This document shows, one piece after another, positions 34,908 through 44,404 of a stretch of 64,000 nt of DNA (the stretch's first letter is position 1; each line of letters opens with the position of its first letter). The notes beneath the pieces were generated by a model, which saw nothing but the letters and a program-made list of their open reading frames with translations, did no database searches and was not told where the DNA came from. This DNA is from CAYSRM01 sp964475205. Lineage in GTDB: Bacteria; Verrucomicrobiota; Kiritimatiellia; UBA8416; CAYSRM01. The stretch spans positions 1 to 64,000 of the forward strand of contig CAYYVQ010000001.1 of NCBI GenBank assembly GCA_964475205.1. Direction: 5' to 3'. A program made the translations under genes and the position numbers.

Positions 34908-36539
34908 GTGCCAGTGATGCGTATTATGTTTTGTACGGCATGGTTAAAAGAGCGGGACGGTTCATTTTCGCCGGGGGCGGTTTTTGCTGTTCTCGTGTCG
35001 GCTGTTTTTCTATTCAGACTGTGGTACATAACCACCTTTCCCTTATCGGGGGATGAGGCTTATCACTGGGAATGGTCCCGCCACCTTGCGGGGGGATATT
35101 ATGATCATCCCCCCATGACGGCTTACTTCATATGGCTCAGCACCCGTCTTTTCGGTATCAGCAATGAATTTACCGTACGGTTGCCTGCCCTGGTCAGTCT
35201 CACGGTTTCGGCAGTTGTCATATATTTTCTTGCTCGGCTGGCGTCAGTGCGGCTGGGACGCAGCAGGGCGGAAGCCGCGCTTGCGGGATTCGCTGCCGGG
35301 TCGCTCATGCTTTTTGTTCCTGTATACGCTGTGTTTTCGGTATACATGAGCACTGACCCGCCGCTTATTCTGTTCTGGGCGCTTACACTGTTTCTGCTCT
35401 TTCGCGGAATCATTGACCGCAGGCTTTGCTTCTGGGCAGGCGCTGGACTGTGTATGGGGCTGGCTTTACAAAGCAAGTTTCTTGCGGCCTTCCTGCCGCT
35501 TGGGGCGCTTTTGTTCTGCCTGATTTCGGCTCCGGACAGGAAGTGGCTGGTTAATCCCTGCCCATATGTGGCCGCGGCGCTGTCGCTGCTTGTGCTGGCT
35601 CCTTTTTTGTGGTGGAACATGAATCACGACTGGGCTACATTCATGTTCAACCTGGTATACAGGCAGAAAGGCGACGGATTCGGTCTGCAGTATGTGCCGA
35701 TATATATAGCAGGACAGATGCTCGCGCTCTCGCCTGGAATATTCATCTATGCGCTGTATGCCTTGTTTGTGTCCCTGAAACGGGGCGAGCCTGAGAAAAG
35801 GAGGATATTGCTTTACCTGGGATGTACCGCGCTGGGGGCGCTGTTGTACTTCTCTTTTGCCAGCTTTAAATGCAGGGTTGCTCCACACTGGGTAACGCCG
35901 GCATGGATGGGAATTCTTGCGGCGCTTGGCATTCTATGGAGCAGGGGAGGCAGGTGGGGGTCTTTGTTCAGTGGAAAGGCGAGGATGTTTTCGATGGCTC
36001 TGTGTGTATTTATGACTATCGCAATACACGCAATTTTACATGTTCCGCCTTCATGGTTGAATTTTGAATGGAGTTTTGCCGGTGATCACGACCGGATCAA
36101 CGTTGACGCTCATGTCGAACGTTTCGGGTGGCGCGCACTTGGCCGCGAGGTTTCCCGGTTGCGGGGGCAGATGCTTGCTTCAGCCGGCAACGACAATGGG
36201 ATTTTCGTTATGTGCGGGTCGTATGGTTTTGCGGCCAGCGTCGCGTTTTATACCCCGGAACAGATACAGACCCATCTCTGGGGTCCGCGCAGGCGCCACG
36301 GCGAGAATTACAGGTTCTGGGATAATTTTCAGGCGTACCAGGGACAGGATGCAATTTTTGTTGCCAAGGAAGATGATGACATAAATATGGAAGCGCTGCG
36401 ACGGCATTTTGCCAGGGTTGGCGAGATTATTGATCTGCCTATTGTTGTTGACGATATCAGGGTGCGCACATTTTACCTTGTCCCGTGTTACGGATTTGAC
36501 GGGGATTATCCTTATGCCGAAGATGTAGGTGGAAGATGA
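34908..36539 (+). CDS. ArnT-like GT-C glycosyltransferase
   Basis: A protein of about 543 residues with a dozen hydrophobic helices in the PMT/ArnT (GT83-like) pattern. The first loop has DEAYHWEWSRHLAGGYYDHP, carrying the acidic residues that bind the lipid-linked donor in this superfamily. The C-terminal third is soluble and periplasmic. Such enzymes move a sugar from a polyprenyl carrier to lipid A or a glycan. The exact donor and acceptor cannot be told. A GTG at 34908 or an ATG at 34917 may start it. It lies among LPS-related genes. Confidence 0.8.
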   Translation: MPVMRIMFCTAWLKERDGSFSPGAVFAVLVSAVFLFRLWYITTFPLSGDEAYHWEWSRHLAGGYYDHPPMTAYFIWLSTRLFGISNEFTVRLPALVSLTVSAVVIYFLARLASVRLGRSRAEAALAGFAAGSLMLFVPVYAVFSVYMSTDPPLILFWALTLFLLFRGIIDRRLCFWAGAGLCMGLALQSKFLAAFLPLGALLFCLISAPDRKWLVNPCPYVAAALSLLVLAPFLWWNMNHDWATFMFNLVYRQKGDGFGLQYVPIYIAGQMLALSPGIFIYALYALFVSLKRGEPEKRRILLYLGCTALGALLYFSFASFKCRVAPHWVTPAWMGILAALGILWSRGGRWGSLFSGKARMFSMALCVFMTIAIHAILHVPPSWLNFEWSFAGDHDRINVDAHVERFGWRALGREVSRLRGQMLASAGNDNGIFVMCGSYGFAASVAFYTPEQIQTHLWGPRRRHGENYRFWDNFQAYQGQDAIFVAKEDDDINMEALRRHFARVGEIIDLPIVVDDIRVRTFYLVPCYGFDGDYPYAEDVGGR

Positions 36540-36594
36540 AACGCACGCGCTCTGCTGCAGAAACGATGAGCATATCGCGGTGGAGTTCCGGCTG

Positions 36595-37683
36595 ATGAGA
36601 TTGTTACACAGGTACATTGGCGGAAGTTTTATCGTTGCTTTTCTGGTGACGCTGTTTGTCCTCAGTTCCGTCGTGTCTATGGGCGCTATTTTCAAGATGA
36701 CAGACCTGATTGCCAGGGGGGTTAGCTGGCGGCCTATCGTTGTTATATTTTTTTACGGCATGCCTGCCGCCCTGGGGTTTGTTATTCCTGTTTCGGCTTT
36801 GACCAGCAGCCTGCTGGTATTCGGCCGGTTGTCTGGAGACGGCGAGATCACTGCCATGAAGGCAAGCGGTGTAAGCATGTGGCAGGTATTTGCGGCTCCG
36901 CTTGCCGTCGCTGCCGCGTTGATGAGTCTTTGTCTTTGGATCAGTGCAGAAGTCGGGCCGCGCAGCGAGTATGCCCGCAGGGCGCTTGTCGCGGAGCTTG
37001 GCGCTGTATCGGCCACCGATTTGCTCGAGGAGGGCAGGTTTATCCGTGATTTTGAGGGTTATACCATTTACATAGGCAGAGAAGACGAAGGGGCTATACA
37101 GGATATCCGGATCTATGACACTACGGGGGACCAAAGGAGAGAAATTGTTGCACAATCCGGCAGGATCGATATTTTGGAAGGCACCAGGGATATAGCCCTG
37201 ATCTTGAGGCAGGTAAGGATAGAGCCTTACTATGAGGATAAACCGGCATTTCTGGACGAATACGAGGTGGTATTGCCTGATGCCCTGTCGTCGGGGAAAC
37301 CGAGGGTAAGGTTGACAGACAAGACTATTTTTGAAGTTGTTGGCGAGCTTGCAGGTGTCAGCAGCGAATATTCGAATGTTTCTGAATCGGACAGGCAGAT
37401 AATAAGAACGGAGCTTCTGTTCGAGATCAACCTAAGGCTGGCGGTATCTCTTTCCTGTCTTGCTTTTGTCATACTTGGGGCTCCGCTTGGCGTCAAAGCC
37501 CACCGCAAGGAGTCTTCCGTGGGAGTGGCGATAAGCCTTGGTCTTATGCTTGTGTTTTACATTTTTGTTATCGTGGCCGAATCGCTGGCGGAAACCCCTG
37601 AGGCACACCCGGAGGTTATAGTATGGCTTCCGGTGATTATATCGTTTCTTCTCGGTTCGTGGCTGGTAGCGCGGACGAATTGA
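36595..37683 (+). CDS. LptF/LptG LPS export permease
   Basis: A protein of about 362 residues of the YjgP/YjgQ family, part of the membrane channel for LptB. Two N-terminal helices (RYIGGSFIVAFLVTLFVL and IFFYGMPAALGFVIPVSALT), a third (APLAVAAALMSLCLWISA), a periplasmic jellyroll-like domain (about 110-280), and three C-terminal helices (LSCLAFVILGAPLGV, VAISLGLMLVFYIFV, WLPVIISFLLGSWLV). The ATG at 36595 begins the family start MRLLHRYIGG. Only one of the usual pair is in the window, so the other must be elsewhere. Confidence 0.9.
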   Translation: MRLLHRYIGGSFIVAFLVTLFVLSSVVSMGAIFKMTDLIARGVSWRPIVVIFFYGMPAALGFVIPVSALTSSLLVFGRLSGDGEITAMKASGVSMWQVFAAPLAVAAALMSLCLWISAEVGPRSEYARRALVAELGAVSATDLLEEGRFIRDFEGYTIYIGREDEGAIQDIRIYDTTGDQRREIVAQSGRIDILEGTRDIALILRQVRIEPYYEDKPAFLDEYEVVLPDALSSGKPRVRLTDKTIFEVVGELAGVSSEYSNVSESDRQIIRTELLFEINLRLAVSLSCLAFVILGAPLGVKAHRKESSVGVAISLGLMLVFYIFVIVAESLAETPEAHPEVIVWLPVIISFLLGSWLVARTN

Positions 37684-37703
37684 GGAAACGGGGGAGGAAG
37701 ATG

Positions 37704-37736
37704 TCATTTTCGTTCTTTGAGCGAGTCATTTACCCC
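37704..37736 (+). repeat. 33-bp dispersed repeat, copy 2
   Basis: TCATTTTCGTTCTTTGAGCG and onward is the second copy of the word at 20970-21002, with about four differences. It sits 20 bases after the lptF/G stop, in the gap before fabZ. The short stem is weaker here (CTC against GAG). Confidence 0.75.
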
Positions 37737-37851
37737 GCGACGCCGGGACGCTCTGGGTGTCACTGGGGTGGAGAAGGCCTTTGGTTGCGCCCGGCGGTGG
37801 GATTATGGTATATCTAATGCATAGATGTTTAATAAACAGGGAGATCACGCA

Positions 37852-38295
37852 ATGGCTGTAATGGAAGCTGAAGAGATAATGGAGATGTTGCCGCATCGGT
37901 ATCCGATGTTACTGGTGGACAGGGTGCTGGAATGTGATGACAGCGCCAGAATAGTGGGGCAGAAAAATGTAACCGTCAACGAGCCTTTTTTTCGGGGTCA
38001 TTTTCCCGGGTCCCCGGTTATGCCCGGAGTATTGCAGCTTGAGGCAATGGCCCAGACAGGCGGAATACTGTTGATGCAGATTAACAAGGCTTCCCGCGGA
38101 GTTCCTTATTTCATGTCGATAGACAAAGCTAAGTTCAGGAAAGTAGTCCGGCCCGGAGATGTTATGAATATTGAGGTGAACCTGAAGAAGGCAAGGTCAA
38201 GTTCAGCGCGGTTCACAGCCAGGATAACTGTTGACGGCTCTGTCGTTTCAGAAGCTGAGATGATGTGTATGATATCCCCCGGGGAGAAGAGCTGA
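37852..38295 (+). CDS. fabZ: 3-hydroxyacyl-ACP dehydratase
   Basis: A 147-residue hot-dog fold dehydratase of fatty acid synthesis. It has EIMEMLPHRYPMLLVDRV, the catalytic GHFPGSPVMPGVLQLEAMAQ, and PYFMSIDKAKFRKVVRPGD. The start at 37852 has GGGAG nine bases upstream. An earlier ATG at 37825 would add nine residues without support. It overlaps lpxA (TGATG), a frequent pair that balances fatty acid and lipid A supply. Confidence 0.95.
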   Translation: MAVMEAEEIMEMLPHRYPMLLVDRVLECDDSARIVGQKNVTVNEPFFRGHFPGSPVMPGVLQLEAMAQTGGILLMQINKASRGVPYFMSIDKAKFRKVVRPGDVMNIEVNLKKARSSSARFTARITVDGSVVSEAEMMCMISPGEKS

Positions 38296-39068
38296 TGCCG
38301 GAGATTCACTCAACAGCGGTTGTGAGCGCCGGCGCTCAGATAGGAGAGGGCGCACAGATTGGTCCATATTGCGTTGTGGGCCCGGAGGTGAAGATCGGGC
38401 AGGGGACAAAACTGATGAGCCATGTTGTTGTGGACGGCAAGACCTCTATTGGCGAGGAATGCGAGGTTTTTCCCTTTGCCAGTCTGGGAACGACAACCCA
38501 GGATCTGAAGTACAAAGGCGGCAGCACTTACGTGCGGGTGGGCGACCGCACCACGGTGCGCGAATATGTGACGATTAACTCAGCCACGAACGACGGGGAG
38601 GCGACGGAAGTCGGCGACGATTGCCATATAATGGCGTATGCGCACATTGCGCATGCCTGCAAGGTCGGCAATAAGGTAATCATGTCAAACTGCGCGACAC
38701 TGGCCGGCCACGTCGAGGTTGAAGATTACGCTATCCTCGGCGGACTCACAGGTGTGCATCAATTTGTCAGGATAGGAAGTATGGCAATGCTTGGAGGCTG
38801 CACAAAAGCGTGTCAGGACTGTCCCCCGTACATGATTGTAGACGGCAACCCGGCCAGGGTTATCGGGCCGAACAAGACGGCATTCAAAAGAAGGGGCATG
38901 GATCTTGAGGTCCGCAACGAGCTTAAGGCGGCATTCAAGTGCTTATATCGCGAAGGCCTGTCAACGGCCCAGGCGCTGGAAAAAATCCGAAGATCAAAGC
39001 GCATGACCGAGGAAACACGGCACCTTGCGGATTTCGTGGAAACTTCGAAGCGGGGGATAATCAAGTAG
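38295..39068 (+). CDS. lpxA: UDP-N-acetylglucosamine acyltransferase
   Basis: The first enzyme of lipid A synthesis, 257 residues. It is a left-handed beta-helix of hexapeptide repeats (AQIGEGAQIGPYCVV and others). The catalytic His lies in MAYAHIAHACKVG, with NVTINSATN-like text at TINSATND before it. The C-terminal helical domain (MDLEVRNELKAAF) closes the trimer. Its ATG overlaps the fabZ stop. Chain-length choice cannot be read safely from the sequence. Confidence 0.95.
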   Translation: MPEIHSTAVVSAGAQIGEGAQIGPYCVVGPEVKIGQGTKLMSHVVVDGKTSIGEECEVFPFASLGTTTQDLKYKGGSTYVRVGDRTTVREYVTINSATNDGEATEVGDDCHIMAYAHIAHACKVGNKVIMSNCATLAGHVEVEDYAILGGLTGVHQFVRIGSMAMLGGCTKACQDCPPYMIVDGNPARVIGPNKTAFKRRGMDLEVRNELKAAFKCLYREGLSTAQALEKIRRSKRMTEETRHLADFVETSKRGIIK

Positions 39069-39071
39069 TTT

Positions 39072-41072
39072 ATGAAACCATGTTACTGCAAATATTTGAA
39101 GAGCGCAGCGAAAGGTGTTTTTCCGAGACATGTATTGGCGTCGATTATGGCGCTTTGTCTGGTGTCGGGCGCTCCTGCTGCTGAGAACAGCGGACAGGAC
39201 GGCGTCGATGCAACCACGACAGACAGGATACGCGGCGCCGGTTTTGTCAATTTCAGTTTTGACGGCGTTGACGTCCGGTCGTTTGTCAAATCCGTAGGCG
39301 ATATGACCGGCCGGATGTTTGTGGTTGATGAGAATGTAAAGGGCAGTATAACTGTTGTTGCGCCCCGGATTGACAGGAAAGATGTATATTCGCTGTTTGT
39401 TACTATCCTGGAATCTGTTGGCTGCACGGTGGTCAGCGACGAGCAATCCGGCGTGTACAGGGTTGTTGTCAGGGACGAGAAGGAGGTGGCCGGCGCTCCG
39501 GTAATAGGTGCAGAGGAGCCGACGCCGTTAAGCGGCTTGATAACAAAGATTATAAGGCTGGAATACGTGTCTGCCGGTGAGATACAGAGGATTCTGGCCT
39601 CAAGGCTGGGGGCAGGGAAGGGCGGATCTGTTGCGGCAATTGAAGAGACCAACCATATTGTTGTTACCGATACTGCTGCCAGTGTGCGCAGGATTGAGAA
39701 GGTGATTTCCGAGATTGACCAACCGGGCAGCGAGCGGGTCACAAAGATTTTGTCTTTACGGCATGCCGACGCCGTGGAGCTTGCAGAGGAAATCAAATCG
39801 GCGATTTCCGAAAGCCGGACAAGGGCGGAGCGGCTTAAAAGCAGGCTGCCTGCTGTTGGACGCGACAGCGCCGGGGGGCAGGGAATCGGCATTGTTCCGT
39901 CGCCTCGATCCAACAGCATTATTCTGACGGGGAGCCGGGGAGACATTGAACGTTTGTCGGAACTCGTCAGGAAGATGGATGTTGAAGCTGAAACCAGGGG
40001 TGGAAGGCTTAACGCCATATTTCTGAAATACATCTCGGCTGACGAGGCAGCAAAGAGCATTGGCGCATTGCTTGATAGATCTGCGGGCAAAGCAGATGAC
40101 GGCGGGAGCGGAGTAATATCTGTTGAGCCCAGCGTGGGCAACAACGCCCTGCTGGTGGACGCCTCGTCCAGAGAGTTGGAAGCTGTAAAACAGCTCGTCA
40201 GCCAACTGGACAAGCTGCCCGAACAAGTTCATATCGAGGTGTTGATCCTGGAGTTGACCGGCAGAAAGGATTTTACGCTTGGTGTTGAAATGGCAGCTCT
40301 TGACCAGCCAGGCGGGGTGAATGACACGGTCGTTATGGGCAGCAGTATTACCCGTGAGAGCGCCCAGACGCTGTTGCAGGCTGTGCAGGAAGGCATTTTT
40401 CCCAACGGTATAACCGTGGGTGTGGCCAGCGGCGCGAGAATGAATGAAGAAGGCAACCTTTCTATCGGGTATCCCGGTGTTCTTAATTTAGAGGCCATGG
40501 ATCAGGATGTTCGCATTGAGGTTCGGTCCCAGACTTCTCTGGAAGCGGAAAACAACAAAGAAGCCAGCGTGAGCATAGTCAATGATATTCCCGTGTTGAA
40601 GTCTACAATTGAAGGCGGATCGGGCACTGCCCGGGATGTTATTCAGAATATAGAACGCATGGAAGTGGGAATACAGCTTAAGTTGACTCCCCATGTGATC
40701 GACGGTAAAGAAGTGCGTATAGTGCTTAATCCAAGCATAGAGACGGTTGTGGATTCCGGTCCTTCCGATACGCAGTTTACACCCACAATTGCGCGCAGGG
40801 AGGTCTCGACGACAGTGACGGTGAATGACCGCGACACTATTGTTATTGCCGGTCTCACCAGGGATGACAAGAATACAAGAGTTCGGAAAGTTCCTCTTCT
40901 GGGTTCAATTCCTCTTCTTGGCATGCTGTTCAAACGCCATGAGGATATATCGGAGAAGACGGATATTCTCATTCTTGTAAAGCCGCGGATCGTTACCGGA
41001 AAGTCAAGGGGCGGCGAGACTGTTGAGGAATGGGAAACTCGGACCGGCATGAAATCCGAATTCTCCGAATAG
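39072..41072 (+). CDS. gspD: Type II secretion secretin GspD
   Basis: A 666-residue outer-membrane secretin. The N-terminal hydrophobic segment (LASIMALCLVSGAPA) is a signal peptide. The N0 domain follows (NFSFDGVDVRSFVKSVGDMT) and then N1-N3 repeats (TKIIRLEYVSAGEIQRIL, KILSLRHADAVELAEEI, AIFLKYISADEAAKSIGALL). The secretin core has VHIEVLILELTGRK, GIQLKLTPHVI, TTVTVNDRDTIVIAGL and PLLGSIPLLGMLFKRHEDI. It forms the gated pore for folded exoproteins, and is followed by gspE and gspF. Confidence 0.92.
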   Translation: MKPCYCKYLKSAAKGVFPRHVLASIMALCLVSGAPAAENSGQDGVDATTTDRIRGAGFVNFSFDGVDVRSFVKSVGDMTGRMFVVDENVKGSITVVAPRIDRKDVYSLFVTILESVGCTVVSDEQSGVYRVVVRDEKEVAGAPVIGAEEPTPLSGLITKIIRLEYVSAGEIQRILASRLGAGKGGSVAAIEETNHIVVTDTAASVRRIEKVISEIDQPGSERVTKILSLRHADAVELAEEIKSAISESRTRAERLKSRLPAVGRDSAGGQGIGIVPSPRSNSIILTGSRGDIERLSELVRKMDVEAETRGGRLNAIFLKYISADEAAKSIGALLDRSAGKADDGGSGVISVEPSVGNNALLVDASSRELEAVKQLVSQLDKLPEQVHIEVLILELTGRKDFTLGVEMAALDQPGGVNDTVVMGSSITRESAQTLLQAVQEGIFPNGITVGVASGARMNEEGNLSIGYPGVLNLEAMDQDVRIEVRSQTSLEAENNKEASVSIVNDIPVLKSTIEGGSGTARDVIQNIERMEVGIQLKLTPHVIDGKEVRIVLNPSIETVVDSGPSDTQFTPTIARREVSTTVTVNDRDTIVIAGLTRDDKNTRVRKVPLLGSIPLLGMLFKRHEDISEKTDILILVKPRIVTGKSRGGETVEEWETRTGMKSEFSE

Positions 41073-41093
41073 CAAACTGGAGACACAAGAACA

Positions 41094-42698
41094 GTGAGCA
41101 ACAACGCGGAAAATATGCCCGGGAGACCGGAGAATTTATCCGCCGGGCTGCCCGGGTCGGCGAGGGATCTGGCCCTGGAGTACGGACTCGAGTCAATAGA
41201 GGTTCTGCCAACCGGTTACCTGGACCAGGAACTGATCGGGAAACTTCCAGTAGAATGGGCGCGATCGCATTGTCTGCTTCCCGTAAGGATCAATGGAGAT
41301 GCCTGTGTTCTGACTGCCGACCCTGCGGCGGTAGAGGAGCAAAATGCTCTTGAGTTGATGATTGGCTGCCCTTTGCATCCGGTTGTTGCCGAACGCTCGC
41401 TGATAGTGCAGGGCATTGAGAGGGCTTATTTCAGCAGGGACAGCTCGCCTGGAGATTACATCAAGGGCCTCGAATCGGAAGACCAGGAGATATCGATAGG
41501 ACGTATAAAAGCCGACGATCTTCTACAGGCTGCGGAATCCGCCCCTGCCACACAACTGGTAAAGCTGATAGTTCTGGAAGCTGTCAAACAGAATGCCTCT
41601 GATGTTCATTTCGAAGCATTTGAATCGAGGCTGCGCGTGCGCTACAGAATTGACGGCGTTCTTTATGAAAAGGCCTCCCCTCCGAAGCACCTTGAACGGG
41701 CTATTGTGTCGAGGGTCAAAGTTATGGCCGGAATGGACATTGCCGAGAAAAGACTGCCCCAGGACGGGATGGCGCGGGTTCGAGTCGGTGAAAGAGAAAT
41801 CGACCTGCGTGTGTCCACTGTTCCGGTAGCGGAAGGCGAAAGGGTGGTTCTGAGGCTTCTTGACCGGGATGCGACTTTGCTTCCCCTTTCAAAACTGGGC
41901 ATGGACGCGGAAATGCTTGGTGTTTTCCGCGAGGTTATAAATTTTCCGCACGGCATCATTCCTGTTTGCGGCCCGACGGGCTCGGGAAAGACGACCACGC
42001 TTTATGCCGCTTTAAATGAGATTGATTCCACGCGAAAAAACATTCTGACTATCGAGGAGCCCATAGAATACCAGCTTCCTGATATCGGACAGATGCAGGT
42101 TAAACCGAAAATCGGGCTTACATTTGCCAACGGATTGCGTCATATACTCCGCCAGGATCCGGACGTGATCCTGGTTGGCGAGACACGGGACCTTGAGACT
42201 GCCGAGATTTCCATCAGGTCATCTCTGACGGGTCATCTTGTTTTTACCACGTTGCACACCAATGACGCGCCCGGCGCAGTAGTGCGGCTTCTGGATATGG
42301 GGGTTGAACCTTACCTGCTGGCCTCATGTCTGCGCGCGGCGCTGGCCCAGCGTCTTGTCCGCACACTTTGCGAGAGTTGCCGCAGCCAGGCGGAGGCTAC
42401 GGAAGAAGATATTGCGCGGCTCGGGCCAGTCGGCAGAAAACTCGAGGGTCGGCCGATATGGACACCGGCGGGTTGCGACAAATGCCTTGAGGGTTTCAAG
42501 GGCAGGACCGGGCTGTTTGAGCTTATGCCTTTCAGCGAAGAGATGGCCGATGTGTTACGCTCCGGAAAAGTGAGGCCATTGGAGTTGAGAACTATGGCGG
42601 AGAATCACGGAATGAAGAATTTCGGGGATGCTGGAGTCGCAAAGGTTCTTAACGGAACAACCAGCATTGAGGAAGTCATAAAGGTTATGCGCACTTAG
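41094..42698 (+). CDS. gspE: Type II secretion ATPase GspE
   Basis: A 534-residue secretion ATPase starting at a GTG. It has an N1E-like domain, then the NTPase with GPTGSGKTTTLYAAL (Walker A at about 293-300), the Asp box TIEEPIEYQ, Walker B DPDVILVGETRD, and the His box GHLVFTTLHTND. Near the C-terminus there is a four-cysteine zinc element (CESC and CDKC) typical of GspE and PilB. It drives pseudopilus assembly with GspF. Confidence 0.92.
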   Translation: MSNNAENMPGRPENLSAGLPGSARDLALEYGLESIEVLPTGYLDQELIGKLPVEWARSHCLLPVRINGDACVLTADPAAVEEQNALELMIGCPLHPVVAERSLIVQGIERAYFSRDSSPGDYIKGLESEDQEISIGRIKADDLLQAAESAPATQLVKLIVLEAVKQNASDVHFEAFESRLRVRYRIDGVLYEKASPPKHLERAIVSRVKVMAGMDIAEKRLPQDGMARVRVGEREIDLRVSTVPVAEGERVVLRLLDRDATLLPLSKLGMDAEMLGVFREVINFPHGIIPVCGPTGSGKTTTLYAALNEIDSTRKNILTIEEPIEYQLPDIGQMQVKPKIGLTFANGLRHILRQDPDVILVGETRDLETAEISIRSSLTGHLVFTTLHTNDAPGAVVRLLDMGVEPYLLASCLRAALAQRLVRTLCESCRSQAEATEEDIARLGPVGRKLEGRPIWTPAGCDKCLEGFKGRTGLFELMPFSEEMADVLRSGKVRPLELRTMAENHGMKNFGDAGVAKVLNGTTSIEEVIKVMRT

Positions 42699-42802
42699 CC
42701 TGATCTATTCATCAACTCGGCAAGTGCATGAATAGAGCACTCTGGCGCAACGGGGTGAGCGAACGTGACGGCAGACCGTTTGTTCGCGGCAACGCCGCGA
42801 AC
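42698..42802. repeat. Hairpins between gspE and gspF, with foldback-end sequence
   Basis: From 42698 there is GCCTGATCTATTCATCAACT, identical to the end of the 175-bp foldback element at 21005-21024, and CTATTCAT pairs with ATGAATAG about 15 bases on. A second hairpin at 42782-42802 has nine-base arms GTTCGCGGC and GCCGCGAAC with loop AAC. No poly-T follows either, so they are not plain intrinsic terminators. The rest of the gap to 42957 shows nothing else. Confidence 0.65.
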
Positions 42803-42957
42803 ACCGCGGCTTTTGCCGGTGGCGAAAGTGGACTGTTCGCGCCTTGCACGAATAATCCGCGTTAGCGACAGTGGGCATTGGATGGGGGATTTTCGATAAT
42901 CAAGGGGAAAAGAGGGGATGAGGCCCAGGTGCATCTCAGCCTTACATCGGTTTTTTT

Positions 42958-44145
42958 ATGAAGACTTTTGAGTATAAGGGATATGACCGCAATGGCAGGA
43001 CGCAGAGCGGCTTGATAGACGGATCCGACCTCAAGGAAGCCCGCGAGAGGCTTGCCTCGCAGGGCATACTGGCCGAGAAAATGAAAGAGACCAGGAGGGG
43101 AATCAGGATCAGGCGGAGCCCCAGGGCGGAAATTTATCGCGAACTCAGTTCGCTTTTATCAGCGGGTGTCCCGCTTGCCAGTGCGCTTGACCTGCTGATT
43201 GATTCGCAGGAAAAGCCGGACATCAGGTCTGTTCTGGCGGCCGTGCGCGACGACGTACGCAACGGCGCGGGTTTTGCCTCGGCATTTTCGACTGCAAGTC
43301 CTTCTGTTACCTCTTATGAAAGAGCCATTCTTGAAGCATCAGAACGATCCGCTGCGGTGGTTGCAACTCTGGATCGAACTGCAGCTTTTCTCGAAAATCA
43401 GCAACGCGTCAGCGAACGGGTCCAGACAGCTCTCATATATCCTTCGATAGTAATGGGGGCGGGAATTTGCGTAGCCATTCTGATGCTAGGCCTGTTGATA
43501 CCTAGAGTAGAAGAGCTTTTTAAAAATACCGGCGCGAATCTGCCTGCTATAACCTCCTTTATGATAGCGCTTGGCAACGTTGTCCTTGTTTGGAGCGTGC
43601 CTGTTCTGGGGGCAGCGGTTTTGATTCTGATTTTTCTGCGAAGAAAGATTGCAAACGATGCTGACTTTCGTTGTATGGCCGATAAAAAGCTTTTCAGTCT
43701 GCCCGTTTTCGGCCGGGGCTACCGGATAGTGGCTAATCTGCGTTTTGCGCAGACTCTTGGCGCCTTACTGAACAGTGCCGTACCCCTGATTGACGCTTTC
43801 AAACTGGCAGCAAGATCGACAGGTAGCGCCGGTATTGTTGCTGATTCAGAAAAACAGGCTGACGCTATCGAGCATGGCGGAACGCTCTCTGATGCAGTAG
43901 GCAGCATTCCGCCTCTTAGCGGCAGTCTGCCTGGCATGTTGAGAGTGGGCGAAGCCGGCGGCGATGTAGTGGGAATGCTTGACAGCGCCGCCTCAAGGTA
44001 CAGCGCGGCGTGGGATAGATTTGTGGACAGAAGCCTTAGCCTGCTTGAACCTCTTCTGATTCTTCTCATAGGAGCTTTTGTGTTGCTGGTAACAATCTCT
44101 GTTTTAATGCCTATCATGTCCCTTACCGACACGCTTCAGATGTAG
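42958..44145 (+). CDS. gspF: Type II secretion inner-membrane protein GspF
   Basis: A 395-residue inner-membrane platform protein. It has a cytoplasmic start (FEYKGYDRNGRTQSGLIDG) and two repeats of the T2SF domain, each ending in hydrophobic helices (GAGICVAILMLGLLIPRVEEL, and a last pair LLILLIGAFVLLVTISVLMP). Family motifs such as ELSSLLSAGVPLASALDLL and FAQTLGALLNSAVPLIDAF are present. It anchors the GspE ATPase. The pseudopilins (GspG-K) are not in the window. Confidence 0.92.
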   Translation: MKTFEYKGYDRNGRTQSGLIDGSDLKEARERLASQGILAEKMKETRRGIRIRRSPRAEIYRELSSLLSAGVPLASALDLLIDSQEKPDIRSVLAAVRDDVRNGAGFASAFSTASPSVTSYERAILEASERSAAVVATLDRTAAFLENQQRVSERVQTALIYPSIVMGAGICVAILMLGLLIPRVEELFKNTGANLPAITSFMIALGNVVLVWSVPVLGAAVLILIFLRRKIANDADFRCMADKKLFSLPVFGRGYRIVANLRFAQTLGALLNSAVPLIDAFKLAARSTGSAGIVADSEKQADAIEHGGTLSDAVGSIPPLSGSLPGMLRVGEAGGDVVGMLDSAASRYSAAWDRFVDRSLSLLEPLLILLIGAFVLLVTISVLMPIMSLTDTLQM

Positions 44146-44149
44146 CACT

Positions 44150-44261
44150 TTAGCCCGCATTTCTCACACTCCTCCGGCATAAACGCTCCATAGCACAGCC
44201 ATTGCAGGCCAAACCCGGTTTGCCCGATCTTGATCCTCTTCATCCTTATCACGATCATTGT
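44150..44261 (-). repeat. Dispersed repeat, copy 2 (inverted to 15375-15485)
   Basis: The reverse complement of this segment matches the copy at 15375-15485 over about 110 bases with few differences. The copies are 29 kb apart and in opposite orientation, so recombination between them could invert the intervening core genes. This copy lies in the 259-base gap between gspF and aroC, and its end adjoins further AT-rich sequence that is unrecognised. Confidence 0.85.
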
Positions 44262-44404
44262 GGATGAAAATCGTTACAGCGATCATGCCGACTATGCTGC
44301 AAAATCAACGTAAATGAGTTTGTATTTAATCTTGTATGAGGTTAGTCTTATGAACTCTTTTATTGAACAGTCCTGGTTTACAGGGCATTCCGGAGGTATG
44401 TTGA

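Noticed and set aside
42782..42802. Intrinsic terminator after gspE
   Set aside because: The hairpin is strong but no run of T follows, and gspF on the same strand appears to continue the operon.
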